64,000 nucleotides of DNA from Zingiber officinale (taxonomy: Eukaryota; Streptophyta; Magnoliopsida; Zingiberales; Zingiberaceae): contig NC_055996.1 of assembly GCF_018446385.1 (NCBI RefSeq), positions 132,880,745 to 132,944,744 of the forward strand. Reading direction: 5' to 3'. The translations under genes were made by a program, and so were the position numbers. The notes beneath the pieces were generated by a model. That model made no database searches. It was given only the letters and a program-made list of their open reading frames with translations, and had not been told where the DNA came from. Of the stretch, positions 10,914-22,754 are shown piece by piece (the first letter of the stretch is position 1; each line of letters opens with the position of its first letter).

Positions 10914-13900
10914 ATCCACGCGGTCGGTTGTAGCCAAGAGCGGGCAAGTGGACCGGAAATCACTTTCGGGCCCGGGGACTTACAAGGAGTTGAAGTGCCC
11001 CACGACGACGCTCTGCTCATTAAAGCGGTAATAGCAAATTATACTATTCACCACGTATTTGTTGACACAGGGAGCTCGGTCAACATCATATTCAGGAAGG
11101 CGTTCGATCAGCTGCAAATTGATCGAGCCGAGCTGCAGCCCATGATGACCCCCCTCTACGGGTTTACGGGCAACGAAGTTCAGCCGGTCGGACAGATCCG
11201 GCTGGCTACCTCGCTGGGAGAGGAGCCGCTCAGGAGGACCAGGACAATAAATTTCGTGGTGGTCGACTCTCCCTCGTCCTACAACGTCATTTTGGGACGA
11301 CCGGCGCTCGGCGAATTCCGAGCGGTTGTCTCAACCTTCCACCAGAAGATGAAGTTCCCCGTCGAAGACAAAGTGAGAGAAGTACGGGGAGATCAGTTAG
11401 CAGCTCGGCGATGCTATATCGAGATGGTCCGAGCAGAATCCAACTCTGCTCGGAAGGCGCCCCGAATCGAGGTACATGCCATAACCGAGAAACCTCCTGC
11501 TTTAATTTATGATGAAAAGGAGGAGGTTCAGATCCATCCGACCCGATCGGAGGCCACGACTTTTATCGCCTCTGATCTGGAGGAGGAGCAGAAGGAGGAG
11601 CTGATCCAATGCCTCCAACGAAATCACGATGTCTTTGTCTGGTCGACACATGAGTTGCCCGGAATTTCGCCGAGCCTAGCGCAGCATGAGTTGCATGTCC
11701 GACCGGACGCACGGCCAGTGAAGCAGAGAAAAAGAGATTTCAGTGCCGAACAGAACTCCATCATCCGGGAGGAAGTCGAGAAGCTTCTGGAGGCCGGCCA
11801 CATACGAGAAGTGCAGTTCCCGAGTTGGTTGGCTAACGTAGTATTAGTCTCCAAGCCGGGCGGCAAGTGGAGAGTCTGCATCGACTTTCGGGACTTAAAC
11901 AAAGCATGCCCCAAGGACTTCTATCCTCTGTCCCGGATAGATCAGCTGGTGGACTCTACGGCCGGCTGCGAATTAATTTGCATGCTTGACGCCTATCAAG
12001 GATATCATCAAGTGCCGCTCGCCCGGGAAGATCAAGAAAAAGTAAGCTTCGTAACGGCCGACGGTACATATTGCTATAATGTGATGCCGTTCGGATTGAA
12101 GAATGCCGGGGCCACCTATCAACGCTTGATGAACAAAGTGTTCAAGGAGCAGATCGGGCGTAATCTGGAAGTCTATGTGGACGACATTCTTATCAAATCC
12201 GTCCGAGCGGCCGATCTTTTCAAGGACATGGAAGAAACCTTCCGAACGCTGCGTAAATATGGAGTCAAGCTAAATCCCCAGAAGTGCCTGTTCGGAGCAA
12301 AAGGAGGGTGTTTCTTGGGGTACATAGTAACCGAGCGGGGAATCGAAGCAAATCCCAGCAAGGTGAAGGCTCTGCAAGACATGCCGCCCCCAAGAAATAC
12401 AAGAGAAGTGCAGAGGTTGACCGGTCGGATAACTGCTTTGTCCAGATTCATCTCCAAAACCGCCGACCGGAGCCTTCCATTCTTCAAGATCCTGCGCAAG
12501 GCTACTAAGTTCCAGTGGGATGAAGAATGTGACCGAGCGTTCGGAGAATTGAAGACATATCTTAATTCTCTGCCAGTGCTAGCCAAGCCGATCGGGGGTG
12601 AGTCACTTTATATTTATTTGTCGTCAACTGAGCATGCTGTAGGCTCAGCACTTGTGAGGGCAAGCGGCGAAGAGCAGCCGGTGTATTTTCTAAGCCACAT
12701 TTTAAAATATGCTGAATCTCGTTACACCGGGCTCGAGAATTGGTTCGAGCCACTCGGCGCCTTTGACCGTATTTCTTGGCTCACACCATCATTGTCCGGA
12801 CGAACAGTCCACTAGGAAGAGTACTGTTAAATCCAGAGGCGTCCGGACGGCTCATCAAGTGGACGACAGAACTAAGTGAATTTGACATCCAATACCAGCC
12901 CCGCTCGGCGATCAAAGCACAATCCTTGGCTGATTTTGTGACCGAAGTGCAAAGGCCAGAGCCGGAAGCTTTGTGGAGAGTATATGTGAATGGGTCCTCC
13001 ACTCGGCTCGGAAGTGGGATTGGAATATTGCTGCTCTCACCTCAAGAAGAGAAGATGCACCTATCCGTCCGGCTGGATTACAAAGCTACCAACAACGAAG
13101 CAGAGTATGAGGCCCTCATAGCCGGATTGCAGGCGGCCCGGCATGTGGGTGCCGGTCGGGTGACTCTCTATTCGGATTCACAGTTGGCCGCTCAACAACT
13201 TTCTGGCACCTTTGAAATCAACAGTGTTCGGCTTAAACTCTACGTTGAGGCCTTTGAAAAACTCAAAGCTACTTTCCGAGAGGTTCTTATACAGAAGATC
13301 CCCCGAACGGAGAACCAGGCAGCAGACGAGTTAGCCAAACTCGCGAGTTCAATAACGCCAGTTGCCATTCAGCAACCAATTGAAAAAGTACTGCTGGTGG
13401 CGCACGTCGATCGGATGCAAGGCCTCACGTTTCCAAGCGACTGGAGGACACCTATTATAGAATTTCTCCGTTCGGGCACCACACCCTCCGATGAATATGC
13501 AGCCCGGCTCCTCAGAAGAAGAGCCGGTCGGTTTACACTCATCGGAGATCAGCTTTACAAGAAAGCTTTCTCGTGCCCGTCGCTGAAATGTGTAAGCTCG
13601 GAGGACTCAGCTTACATCCTCCAGGAAGTACATCAAGGATCATGCGGGGGTCATCCGGGCGGGCGCTCGTTGGCCAAGAAGATCCTCTTGGCCGGATACT
13701 TTTGGCCAACTTTACAAACAGATGCCGCTCGGACAGTATCTACCAGAAGTATCACAACTTCTCCCACCGACCGGCCGAAGAAATGAAGGCGTCAAGCGTT
13801 TCATGCCCGTTCGACCAATGGGGAATGGATATTGTCGGTCCATTTCCGATGGCGGCCGGGCAGAGGAAATTCTTACTAGTGGCGGTAGACTATTTCTTCA

Positions 13901-14655
13901 AGTTGGTGGAGGCCGAGCCGCTAGCAAAGATCACTGAACAAATGGTTAAAAAATTCATCTGGCAACACATCATTTGTCGGTTCGGCATCCCTCGCCGACT
14001 AGTGTCCGACAACGGGCGGCAGTTCACAGGGAGGATGTTAGAGGATTGGTGCAAAAGCTACGGCATTGAGCAACATTTCACGTCCGTGGCCTATCCTCAG
14101 AGCAACGGTCAAGCTGAAGTGGCCAATCGGGAAATTCTCCGTATTCTGCGCGCTCGGCTCGACCATTTGGGAGGAAGTTGGCCGGATGAAGTGCCGAGCG
14201 TCTTGTGGGCTATCCGAACGACGCCAAAAGAAGGGACAGGAGTCACACCGTTCCATTTGGTATATGGCGGCGATGTCGTCATTCCGGTTGAAGTTGGCGT
14301 TGAGTCCGCTCGGATCCAGAGCTACGATGATGACAACGCCGAACGGAGAAACATGGAGCTGGATTTGGTAGAAGAGGAGAGGGCAAAGGCGTCCGTTCGA
14401 CTGATGGCATACCGTCAGCGGATGAAGCAAAACTACAACCGGCGCGTCATTCCCAGGTCATTCCAGGTTGGCGATCTTGTCTGGAAGAAAGTCAAGCCGG
14501 TCGGCGAAGTCGGCAAGCTTGAAGCTCCGTGGGCAGGTCCCTTCAAAATCATCGAGAAGCTCCGCTCGGGAGCGTATTATTTGGAGGATGAGGAAGGTCG
14601 GCAACTAGATAGGCCGTGGAGCGCGAACCACCTCCAGCCTTACCGGGCGGGGTGA
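10914..14655 (+). pseudogene. pol: Pol of Tat element (protease, RT, RNase H, aRNH, integrase), frameshifted
   Basis: Domains in order: aspartic protease with FVDTGSS (about 11060); reverse transcriptase with WRVCIDFRDLNKACPKD, MPFGLKNAGATYQ and the active-site YVDD (about 12172); RNase H (about 12560-12900); archaeal-type RNase H (about 12970-13340) with NNEAEYEAL and SDSQLAAQQL; integrase with a D-D-E core (WGMDIVGPF, SDNGRQF, NGQAEVANRE) and a GPF-type tail ending at 14655. The frame breaks near 12740-12770, where part of the RNase H is lost, and near 13730. There the integrase zinc cysteines are no longer readable. The first acidic residue of the aRNH is Asn (YVNGSS) where the family has Asp. 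The copy is therefore dead or dependent on others. Confidence 0.9.
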
Positions 14656-14984
14656 AAGGTGTGCCTATGTAAATCATCTTGTGTACTTTTTTCGACTGAA
14701 TACTTGAAATGCAGAAACGAAAAATCAAGAGAATAAATAAGGCATCGCCAACAAAAGAACGAAGGCCCCGAGCCGCTCGGCCGGAGGTAAATGGGTCGGG
14801 CCAAGCGCTCTAAAATTGAAGGCCCCGTACCATTCGGACGGAGGTATATTATCCTAGCCAAAATGTTCGACGAAGCAGACCCTGAGCCATTCGGCCAAGA
14901 GTACGTTATCCAAGCTGGGTGAAAGGAACCAAAAGTGATAAAAAGGAGGGCAGAAAGCTTCGCCGAACGGAAGCGTCAAAATTA

Positions 14985-15800
14985 GCCAGAGCCGTCTAGC
15001 CCAGACGTTAAACCGTAGAGCCGCGCCGATCGACTATAAATATCCGCGCCGACGAGCACCGTCGTTAAAGATCGAGAGCCGCGCCGATCGGCTATAAATA
15101 TCCGCGCCGACGAGCACCCGCGTTGAAGAACGAGAACCGCGCCGATCGGCTATAAATATCCGCTCCGACGAGCACCGCGTTAAAGATCGAGAGCCGCCAC
15201 CGATCGACTATAAATATCCGCGCCGACGAGCACCGTCGTTAAAGATCGAGAGCCGCGCCGATCGGCTATAAATATCCGCGCCGACGAGCACCGTCGTTAA
15301 AGATCGAGAGCCGCGCCGATCGGCTATAAATATCCGCGCCGACGAGCACCGTCGTTAAAGATCGAGAGCCGCGCCGATCGGCTATAACGGCGCCGACGAG
15401 CACCGTTAAAGATCGAGAGCCGATCGGCTATAAATATCCGCGCCGACGAGCACCGTCGTTAAAGATCGAGAGCCGCACCGATCGGCTATAAATATCCGCG
15501 CCGACGAGCACCGTCGTTAAAGATCGAGAGCCGCGCCGATCGGCTATAAATATCCGCGCCGACGAGCACCGTCGTTAAAGATCGAGAGCTGCGCCGATCG
15601 GCTATAAATATCCGCGCCGACGAGCACCATCGTTAAAGATCGAGAACCGCGCCGATCGGCTATAAATATCCGCGCCGACGAGCACTGTCGTTAAAGATCG
15701 AGAGTCGCGCCGATCGGCCATAAATATCCGCGCCGTCGAGCTCTGACGTTAAAGATCGAGAGACGAGCCGACGTCTATAAACGTCCGAGCGGAAGGCCGA
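14985..15800 (+). repeat. 58-bp tandem array, about 14 units, in the Tat 3' region
   Basis: The unit contains GTTAAAGATCGAGAGCCGCG, then CCGATCGGCTATAAATATCC, then GCGCCGACGAGCACCGTC, 58 bp in all. About 14 units are seen. Eleven contain an exact TATAAATAT, one has CATAAATAT, one is shortened near 15385 and the last is diverged. The array lies between integrase and the antisense unit. Tandem arrays in this position are known in Tat elements and can seed satellite DNA. Confidence 0.93.
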
Positions 15801-16193
15801 CGAGCTCCGTCAAAGATCGAGTGCCGAACTCGCGACTGTGAACTTGGACGGAACTAAGGACGCCAAATAACGAGCGTTCGTAAGTACTAAATTAATTAGG
15901 TCCGATCGGCCATCGGTTTGCCAATACTTCGCATTCACTGAATGCAAACAGTACAGCCAATCGCTAAATGATTTTGAGGAAAACGAGCCAATTGATTAAC
16001 CTGGTCGGTCGTCTAGTGAGAAACACGTGGAGCCTAATTGATTCTACGAATGAGCATCAAACAGAATAAAAAGGGGCAATGAAGGGCAAACCAAAAATAC
16101 AAGTAAAGGAACGCAATTATGCCGAACGGCACGTACAAAAGTTTTACATTCGAAAAGCGGATGAAATACAGAAAGTACTTAGAAGAGCTCACC
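15801..16193. other. Spacer between tandem array and antisense unit
   Basis: Unique-looking non-coding sequence inside the Tat element. It would be the 3' untranslated part of the antisense transcript. No convincing motif was seen. Confidence 0.4.
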
Positions 16194-18359
16194 TCACTCC
16201 GGGTCCTCAAAATTAAAAAAGGCGTCCGGGATATCATCTATCATGGCCGCCAGGTCGGGAGCGGGAATGTGCATCCCCGCGGGAAGGTGGCCACCCTTCT
16301 TCAAGTACGCCATGGTGACCTTGACCGCCTCAGCGAAAGTTGAGGAAACGTTGCCGCCGAACTTTGCGCCGAACCGTTCCGAGCGGAGGTATTCTTGGCG
16401 CGCTGCTGCTAGGCGACTCGGCTCTCCCTCTTTATATTTTTTAAGCACCGCCCGGGAGGCGGTTAAGGAATCTTGGAGGGCCTTCAAGTCCACCTCAGCC
16501 TTTGTGTGTTCAGCCGAACGGACCTCCCGCTCGGCGTTCAGCTGGGCCTCCAGATCCTTGGATCGCTGATCTAGCGCACGGACATCTACTTTCATCTTGT
16601 CCAAATCAGCTACCGCTCGCTTCTTCTGGGCAGTAGCGCGTTTAGCATCCGCTTCGTGCTTCTTGACTTGGCCCTCTAGCCGAGCCACTTCTGTAGCCAG
16701 ATCGGCGGCCTTCTTCTGTTCGGCCTCGAGGGCTTGTTTCTCCCGCTCGGCCGTGGGACCTCCCGACACTTGGAGTTTTGCCAGGAGATCCTCCAACTCG
16801 GCTAGCCGATGGCTAGTGGCGATTTGCTCAGCCCAACGCTGTAAAGGAAATAATGAAATCAGGAACCAAACAGTAACATGGCACGGGGAGAAAAATGAGC
16901 GTACCTGAGTGGCCTGCTGCATGTTGTTATCGCCCAGCTGCTTGGGCGTCATGAGGGCCACCTGAATCTGGGCGTCCTCGAAGAGCTTGGCAAGCGGACC
17001 CGTCAGGGTTACTTCGTGAACGGGGCTCGATGGCCGATCGGCGGACAATAGATATTCCTTCGATGGGAATTGGAGGGTGGTCTTGATGGTCGGGTGGCCG
17101 GCCGGCGCTTCTTCAGCCGCGGTCGCCTGACACGAAGACTCCCCTATGGTGGGAGTTTTGCCCAACCGTCGTAAGCGACGACGAGTCCGTGGAGGAGAGC
17201 CAGAGGGCTGTGCGGTAGGCGAGGTCACTGGGGTCCCGATCCGCGACGGCGTGTGACCCGGCGAAGCGACCTCGATCGGTGCCTGTGGCTCGCCCTCCTG
17301 GGTCGGCGGAAGGCTGGAGTCTCTTCGACGTTTTCGCCGAACTTCCAGTGGTGGATCCCTGACCTGAGGGACTCCCAGCTCGGCGGGGGCCGAGGAAACA
17401 GGATCCGCCTCAACCTCCGTTGAAGCGGATGGGGTAACTTCTGTCTCAGGGGCAGACTGCGCCCCCCCCCCCCTCTCCTGCATCTGCCGGGCGGCTGGGT
17501 ATGAGACCCCGCTCGACGAGCTCTTTTTTGGTGGCCGCCTCAATTTCCACGACCTTCAATTTCAGATGGTCGGTAGCCTTGGAGCGCGACATGACTTCAG
17601 CTGCAGCAGAAGAAATTAAAATCAGTTAGACAAAAAAGGTGAAAGAAGTAAAGAGTCCTTACCCATGCGGTAGGGGAGGTTGGCCCGAACGGGAGATAAT
17701 CCAAAAATATACAACACTCCCTTGAGAAGCAACTGGTCGATTTTGTACCGTTGACCGGACAACCAGTTTGCCGCATGAAGGTAGGCTGGACTGCTTCTGA
17801 ATTTGCCGAGCTCTGGCTGGGTCGGCACAGCGGTCTGCCATTTGGTTCTAAACGCTGGCCGCTCGGGAAGTCGTATGTAGAAGAAGAACTCCTTCCAGTG
17901 TTTGTTGGAGGTCGGCATATTATCAAAAAATTTGAAGCCTATTCTACTTTGGAAAATAAAAGTGTCCAACTCGGATTGTTTGGGATAGAAGAAATAGTGG
18001 AATATCTTGGGGTCGAGTGGGATACTGTGCAGCTTAAAGAGGACGACCACCCCGCTCAGCAGCCTAAAGGAATTCGGCACAAGTTGGCCGAGCGGGATGC
18101 GAAAATAATTACAAACCTCTAAAATAAAGGGATGGGTAGGAAATCTAAGGCCGCCCTGGAATTGGTATAGAAAAAAACAAATGGTGCCGATCGGAGGGTC
18201 ATGGGGCCGGTCAGTCGGGTCGGCTATAACTATTTCATGGTTATCAGGAATCTCATACGTCCGAACAAGGCGCCGAGCACCCTCCTCATCAAATCGACTC
18301 TCCATGGTCAGGTACCAAGGGCTATGAACACCCACAGCGGGTTCGGAGGAGTTTGCCAT
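16194..18359 (-). pseudogene. Antisense spliced coding unit of Tat element (plant-transposon domain plus coiled coil)
   Basis: The minus-strand start is ATG at 18359 (MANSSEPAVGVHS). Exon 1 runs to 17663 and encodes the conserved domain found in proteins annotated as putative gypsy-type transposon or plant transposon protein, with PIGTICFFLYQFQGGLRFP and RIPLGQLVPNSFRLL. A GT-AG intron (17601-17662) joins in frame to MSRSKATDHLKLK. A second, in-frame GT-AG intron is at about 16838-16903. Downstream, residues rich in Glu, Lys and Ala (from about 16830 to 16400) form a long coiled coil, and the stop is at 16194-16196. Between the two halves a run of 12 G (17462-17473, C on plus) shifts the frame by one base. 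That is a mutation or a sequencing slip. A TATAAAG at 18598-18604 on this strand may be its promoter. Function is unknown; Tat relatives carry such antisense genes. Confidence 0.78.
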
Positions 18360-18597
18360 CTCGAAGAAGCAAAAAGATAGCGAGAAATCGAAGGAATGGG
18401 AACAAAAGAGGCAAAACAAGTTGGGAAGACCTTGTAAACAAAGGGAGAAGACTCACTGAGAAGGAAACGGACGGAAAGGATCACCGGTGAGATGGTAGCC
18501 GCCGAAAAACAGGAACTGGATCGTCGGAGGTCACGGCAGAGGAAGAGGCAGAAGGACAATGCGCAAGCGAATATGCGGCGAAGGAAGGAGACGGAGG

Positions 18598-18604
18598 CTT
18601 TATA
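18598..18604 (-). promoter_or_regulatory. Candidate TATA box of the antisense unit
   Basis: TATAAAG on the minus strand, about 240 bp upstream of the antisense ATG. The spacing fits a short 5' leader. No other evidence. Confidence 0.4.
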
Positions 18605-18999
18605 CGGCTGAGGTCGCTCGGCCTCCGCCGTCGGATGCAGGTCACGGGAGACAAGGTCATCATCCAATCGTCCATTTCAAAATGATCGGCGTCCCATCGT
18701 ACGGATCATCACCGCCACGCAAGAGGAGCCACGTGGCGCTCTGTCACCAGGTGCAATTAAGGCGCCCATACCGCGCATGCTTCGGCTTAATGGAGAGGAT
18801 TTGCGTGATTTTCGAGAAGATTTAGACAAGCAAACATCCACGTTGAGCGACAAGACAACCAAAATGAAGAGCCGAGCGACTGAGTTTGGCAGAAGGGCCG
18901 AACGACCCCAGGGATATTATAAGCTACGGAAAGGCGGCGACCGCCCGCTCGGACACATAGTCCAGTCAGTCGGACTCACTGCCTCCTTCGACTAGACTT

Positions 19000-19013
19000 G
19001 AAGGGAAGGCAAG
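19000..19013 (+). other. Polypurine tract of Tat element
   Basis: GAAGGGAAGGCAAG directly precedes the 3' LTR (TGATCTGG). This is the expected place of the plus-strand primer, with one C interrupting the purines. Confidence 0.75.
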
Positions 19014-19744
19014 TGATCTGGCGGTAAGAATGGGGGATCCACTTCCTGAAGGGTCTCAGCTTGAGGACAGAGGGAGGGCTGACTAAGCGGTTAATGGCCA
19101 CGCCGAGCAGCTGAGTAGGTCCGAGCGGAACCAAAGATAACCCAGTCATGGGCTGGGGTTTCCGACGCCAAGGCGGGAGAACCGAATGGCCGAGCGGGGA
19201 GTCTGCCCGGTTGGGACCGAAGGGCCGAGCGGGTGGTCCGTTCGGCCAGGATAAGGGCGAGGGTACGAAGGTTAGCCGAGCGGCCTATTCGTCTGGCTCA
19301 GGATATGGGATGTCAATAACGGCATGTCTGATGATTACGCCATACACAAGGGTGCACGACGGAGGATCTTGCCGTCACATCATGGAGAGGTTGATACAGT
19401 AGCAGTATGGCCTCATGGACGTCTTTCTGACAGACCCATATCTGGGCATGGTCCTTCTGACAGACCCATACCTGGGCATGGTCAAAAGCAGGTGGTTGCT
19501 TTGATTGGCGCGCCCAGGCTTCTTCGAGAGGTATATAAGGACTCCATTTCTTCACCGGAGGTATGCAAGTCTTCATCTTGAGGCCACCCTTTTTGTTATT
19601 CCTCGCCTGACTTGAGCGTCGGAGGGCCGTCGTCGGGACACTCCTCCCGGCTCGGTTTTGTTGCAGGTTCGCCGGAGCATTCGAGGATCCAGCAGGGAGC
19701 GCCACGTGCCCAGTGTCCGTTGACTCCTGGTTCGGATAGGATCA
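19014..19744 (+). repeat. 3' LTR of Tat element
   Basis: Copy of 8752-9484 with scattered substitutions and a 2-bp deletion just before the TATA box (GAGGTATATAAGG here, GAGGTCTATATAAGG in the 5' copy). The high similarity points to a fairly recent insertion. Confidence 0.92.
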
Positions 19745-20640
19745 CCTATGCTATGGAAAATTCTAGGGGGAGGTAATCCTAAGTCCTAGGGGTGATAACC
19801 CTAGGCGGAAAGTCCAGTCTGTCTGGAGGATCGGTCAAACAACATGTAACTTCTTGTGAGAGGAGTAGGTGAGGATGCGTTCCCCAGTGAGGAAACAGTA
19901 GGTGTCGGTTCGATCTAGTGTTTTCGGAGGAAATCCGAAGTCAGAACCGGACAGTCCGAAGACTGTCAAAAGTTGTTTTACTTAATTAATTGTTATTTGT
20001 CTAACTCTGCTTTGCAGGAGACTAACACTTTGTTGTAGGGTTAGATTTGACCTTTATCGATCGACCGAACATCTGTATTGGTCAACCAAACCCTACTACA
20101 GCAGGATCAGATTTTCAGAGATTAGACCGAGTTCGACTAAGGGATCGGTCGACCGAACCTCGGGATCGGTCGATCGAACCGAGGATAAGTGGTGACGTGG
20201 TCGAGCCGAGTTGATCGGACTAGATGAGCTAGGGATCTATCAATTGAACGACGAGATCGGTCGACCGAACGAAGAAACTCTATCCAAGCAGCAGAACCAG
20301 AATTGGAAGGCTGACCGATTCAGGTGGGATCGGTCAACCGAACCTGGGGATCGGTCGACCAATCCGAGTCGAGTCAAGAATTGATTCCGAGATCAGGGGA
20401 TCTGGATCAAGTTTGAGGAGGCTATAAAAAGGGGTCTCGACCAACACTTTAAGGCACCCGAAAATCAGACTACTTGTGCTCCTGTGTGCTGCGACGAAAC
20501 GTTTCAACAACGCTCAACTGCTACGCCGACAATTGATGTTCCTTTCCAACATCTTTGTATTGTCGGTAACTTAATTTTAATATTGCAATTGTAATTGATC
20601 TTGTAAAAATTTCTCGAGCTTATAGTGATTGCCCATCAAA
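19745..20640 (+). repeat. Older LTR-type sequence with GGTCGACC palindromes
   Basis: This continues the repeat broken at 8751. It contains many short palindromic words such as GATCGGTCGACCGAAC and GATCGATCGACC between 20055 and 20370. A TATAAAAAGG promoter-like motif lies at about 20424. It precedes a gag reading frame, so it is probably the 5' LTR and leader of the older gypsy element. Exact LTR ends could not be set. Confidence 0.55.
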
Positions 20641-20649
20641 AACACTAGG

Positions 20650-21110
20650 ATGCCTGCAGTTTCAAAGGACTCGACCCATGCTTCAGATAGGGGATCTAAG
20701 AGGAAACAGCCTAAGGATTTCCCCTAAGCTTTCTATCACGACCTCTGCTCGGATTATTACAACAAGAAAGAGCAACACCAAGCCTCCATGACCGAAAGTT
20801 CTCCATCCATGGATTCGAAGAAGGGGAAGGCCATAGTCGTCCGGGAGGAGCCGAAGAAGTTGCTCGATGAATTGCAAATACCTTTCTCTTTGAGGGTGCT
20901 CGAGGAGAAACTGCCGAAGGGGTATAAACCCCAAGCTATCGGAGAGTATGACAGTAGCAAGGATCCAGAAGATCACCTTCACAAATTTAGGAACGCTGCC
21001 CTGTTGCACCAGTACAGTGACGCCATTAAGTGCCGGGTGTTTCTAAACACTATATCTGGCTCGACATAAAAGTGGTTCGATGGATTGCCTGTTGGATCCA
21101 TCACTTGGTT
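20650..21110 (+). pseudogene. gag: Gag fragment of an older Ty3/gypsy element
   Basis: ATG at 20650 opens a frame with stops at about 20728 and 21067. It encodes the gag core: PFSLRVLEEKLPKGY, AIGEYDSSKDPEDHLHKF and YSDAIKCRVFLNT align in order with the complete gag at 9534-10913. It ends abruptly at GSITWF, where the CACTA-like sequence starts. The rest of the element is missing. Confidence 0.8.
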
Positions 21111-22754
21111 TTACTATAAGAAAAAAGCCTAACAACAACGATTTTTCACCGTTGTCGTAGCCCCTTTAGAACTATTGTTAAATGTCGTGTTGTTAAAGAG
21201 GGTGCCCAAATATAATAATTTTTAACCGTTGTCTTTAAAGGTAAAGACAACCATTTTACAATAGTAAAAAATTAGTCTTTTCCTTCGAAGACAATAGTTT
21301 TTCACCGTTGTCTTTGAGTGTGTGCCTTTAATAACAGGGCGTCCAACAACAGTTTTAAACTGCTTACAATAACGGTGAAAAATTATTGTCTTTTTTCAAA
21401 TAAAAAATAAAAAAAATAATTAAAATTTAATATATAATTTTTCAATATTATAAATCATTCAAAATACTAAATTTCAAAATAAAATTTATATACAATTTTC
21501 TAATATTTGAAAATAATATCTACAATATTATGAAGAAATTTTATAAGTAACTAACAAAATGATAACTAACAACACTATTAAAACAAAGTAGAGCAACATA
21601 ACACGAAATTTTCTACTTAGATGTTGGTGAAGAGACAACACTACAACTCCTAGTGCTCTTAACTTGTTAAAGTCTCTCCATTTTTTTTGACTTTTCGGCG
21701 TTCTTCCCAGTACTCTTGAGGACACCTGCTCAAATAAAGATATATAGTACAAATTAGAAATCAAATTGTACACCAGATTTTAATTGCACTGTTTAAATGT
21801 TATATAACCATAAAAACCATTTGATCTAGTCATCTAATAGAAGTGCAAAAAGTGTTACCTATATAACATAAATGGTAACCTCTTGAAACAATATAGTAGC
21901 TCTTAAATTTCTTATGAAACAGAATTTTCATTCTATGTCACTGCATACAAAGCTTCTATTATAAACCATGCAAACGTTATTTTTCCCAGTGATCAAGAAA
22001 CATTAAATTTTAAAAGGGACAATCTAATGCAAATGTTCCCACACACTCCATGTAATACTAAGGAATAAGTCATACATTAAATTATAAAAGGGACCATTAA
22101 AGGAAAGAATGCCTTAAATAAAATGAATCCAAAAAGTTACCATAGGCTCTAGATTAATCCTTTAAGTTACATTAATCATGAGCTAAATCATAAGAAGAGA
22201 AGCGGAGTGACATGTTACATTAGTTGACTTTCTAATCTTTAGTTTAAGTTTCACCATTTAAAGAAACAAGTCTATTTTCTTCCTCTTGGAATCACAAGAT
22301 TTATTACATCATCAAGCTAATGCATAGAATATCAATTTTGATGTTAACAACTTATAAAATATATTCGTCATCAAATTTGTGTCATCATCTTAAGAAAATC
22401 TAGAATATACTATTTTAAAGTCGTGAACACGATAAGTTTTTCACCAACTATAGTAGGAATAGCTATAATGATTACCTAAAACAACATAAATCTTTATTTT
22501 TGAAGGCATAGTAGAGACGTCAGACAACTTTTAGAAATCAATGCAACATAATCTTAAAGAATAAATATAAAAACAAACATGTAAGAATTAATACAAAATA
22601 ATCAAAAATTAATGAACAATTAATTATGTTGACTTATACTAACTCAAGTCGATTTGCTGTTCACAAATTCTCCAGTACCTTACTCCTTTTATGCATTCAT
22701 TTAAAAACCTCAAATTCATTCCCTTCTCATCCGATTTTTTTCTACAATCATACA
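21111..22754. mobile_element. CACTA (En/Spm)-like transposon end, incomplete
   Basis: The segment begins ACTATAAGAAAAAAGCC, the CACTA terminal motif without its first C, and interrupts the gag fragment. The first 280 bp are packed with direct and inverted copies of words such as TTTTTCACCGTTGTC, AACAACG and GTTGTCTTT, the subterminal repeats expected for this superfamily. The matching far end was not found before the next element starts at 22755. The rest is AT-rich. Confidence 0.65.
21659..21725 (-). pseudogene. Possible last exon of a CACTA-encoded protein
   Basis: On the minus strand, an AG acceptor is followed by a short frame CPQEYWEERRKVKKNGETL and then a stop. This Glu/Arg/Lys-rich ending resembles C-terminal exons of plant En/Spm-type proteins. 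It lies inside the CACTA-like segment, but no upstream exon was identified. Confidence 0.35.

Larger units (their letters stand above)
8752..19744 (+). mobile_element. Tat-lineage Ty3/gypsy LTR retrotransposon, nearly full length
   Basis: Two LTRs of 733 and 731 bp bound an 11-kb element. Both LTRs start TGATC and end GGATCA. The flanks TCTAT (8747-8751) and CCTAT (19745-19749) are a 5-bp target duplication with one change. Order inside: primer-binding site, gag, protease, reverse transcriptase, RNase H, a second archaeal-type RNase H, integrase, a 58-bp tandem array, an antisense coding unit and a polypurine tract. The second RNase H before integrase and the antisense unit mark the Tat group (relatives include Retand, Grande and Ogre). 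One in-frame stop and at least two frameshifts in pol mean this copy could not make its own enzymes without readthrough or help. Confidence 0.93.

Noticed and set aside
10420..11031. 203-aa frame overlapping the end of gag
   Set aside because: Out of frame with the gag-pol domains on both sides; no recognisable motif.
14985..15800. CRISPR-like regular repeat array
   Set aside because: The units are contiguous with no unique spacers; a retrotransposon tandem array in a plant genome.
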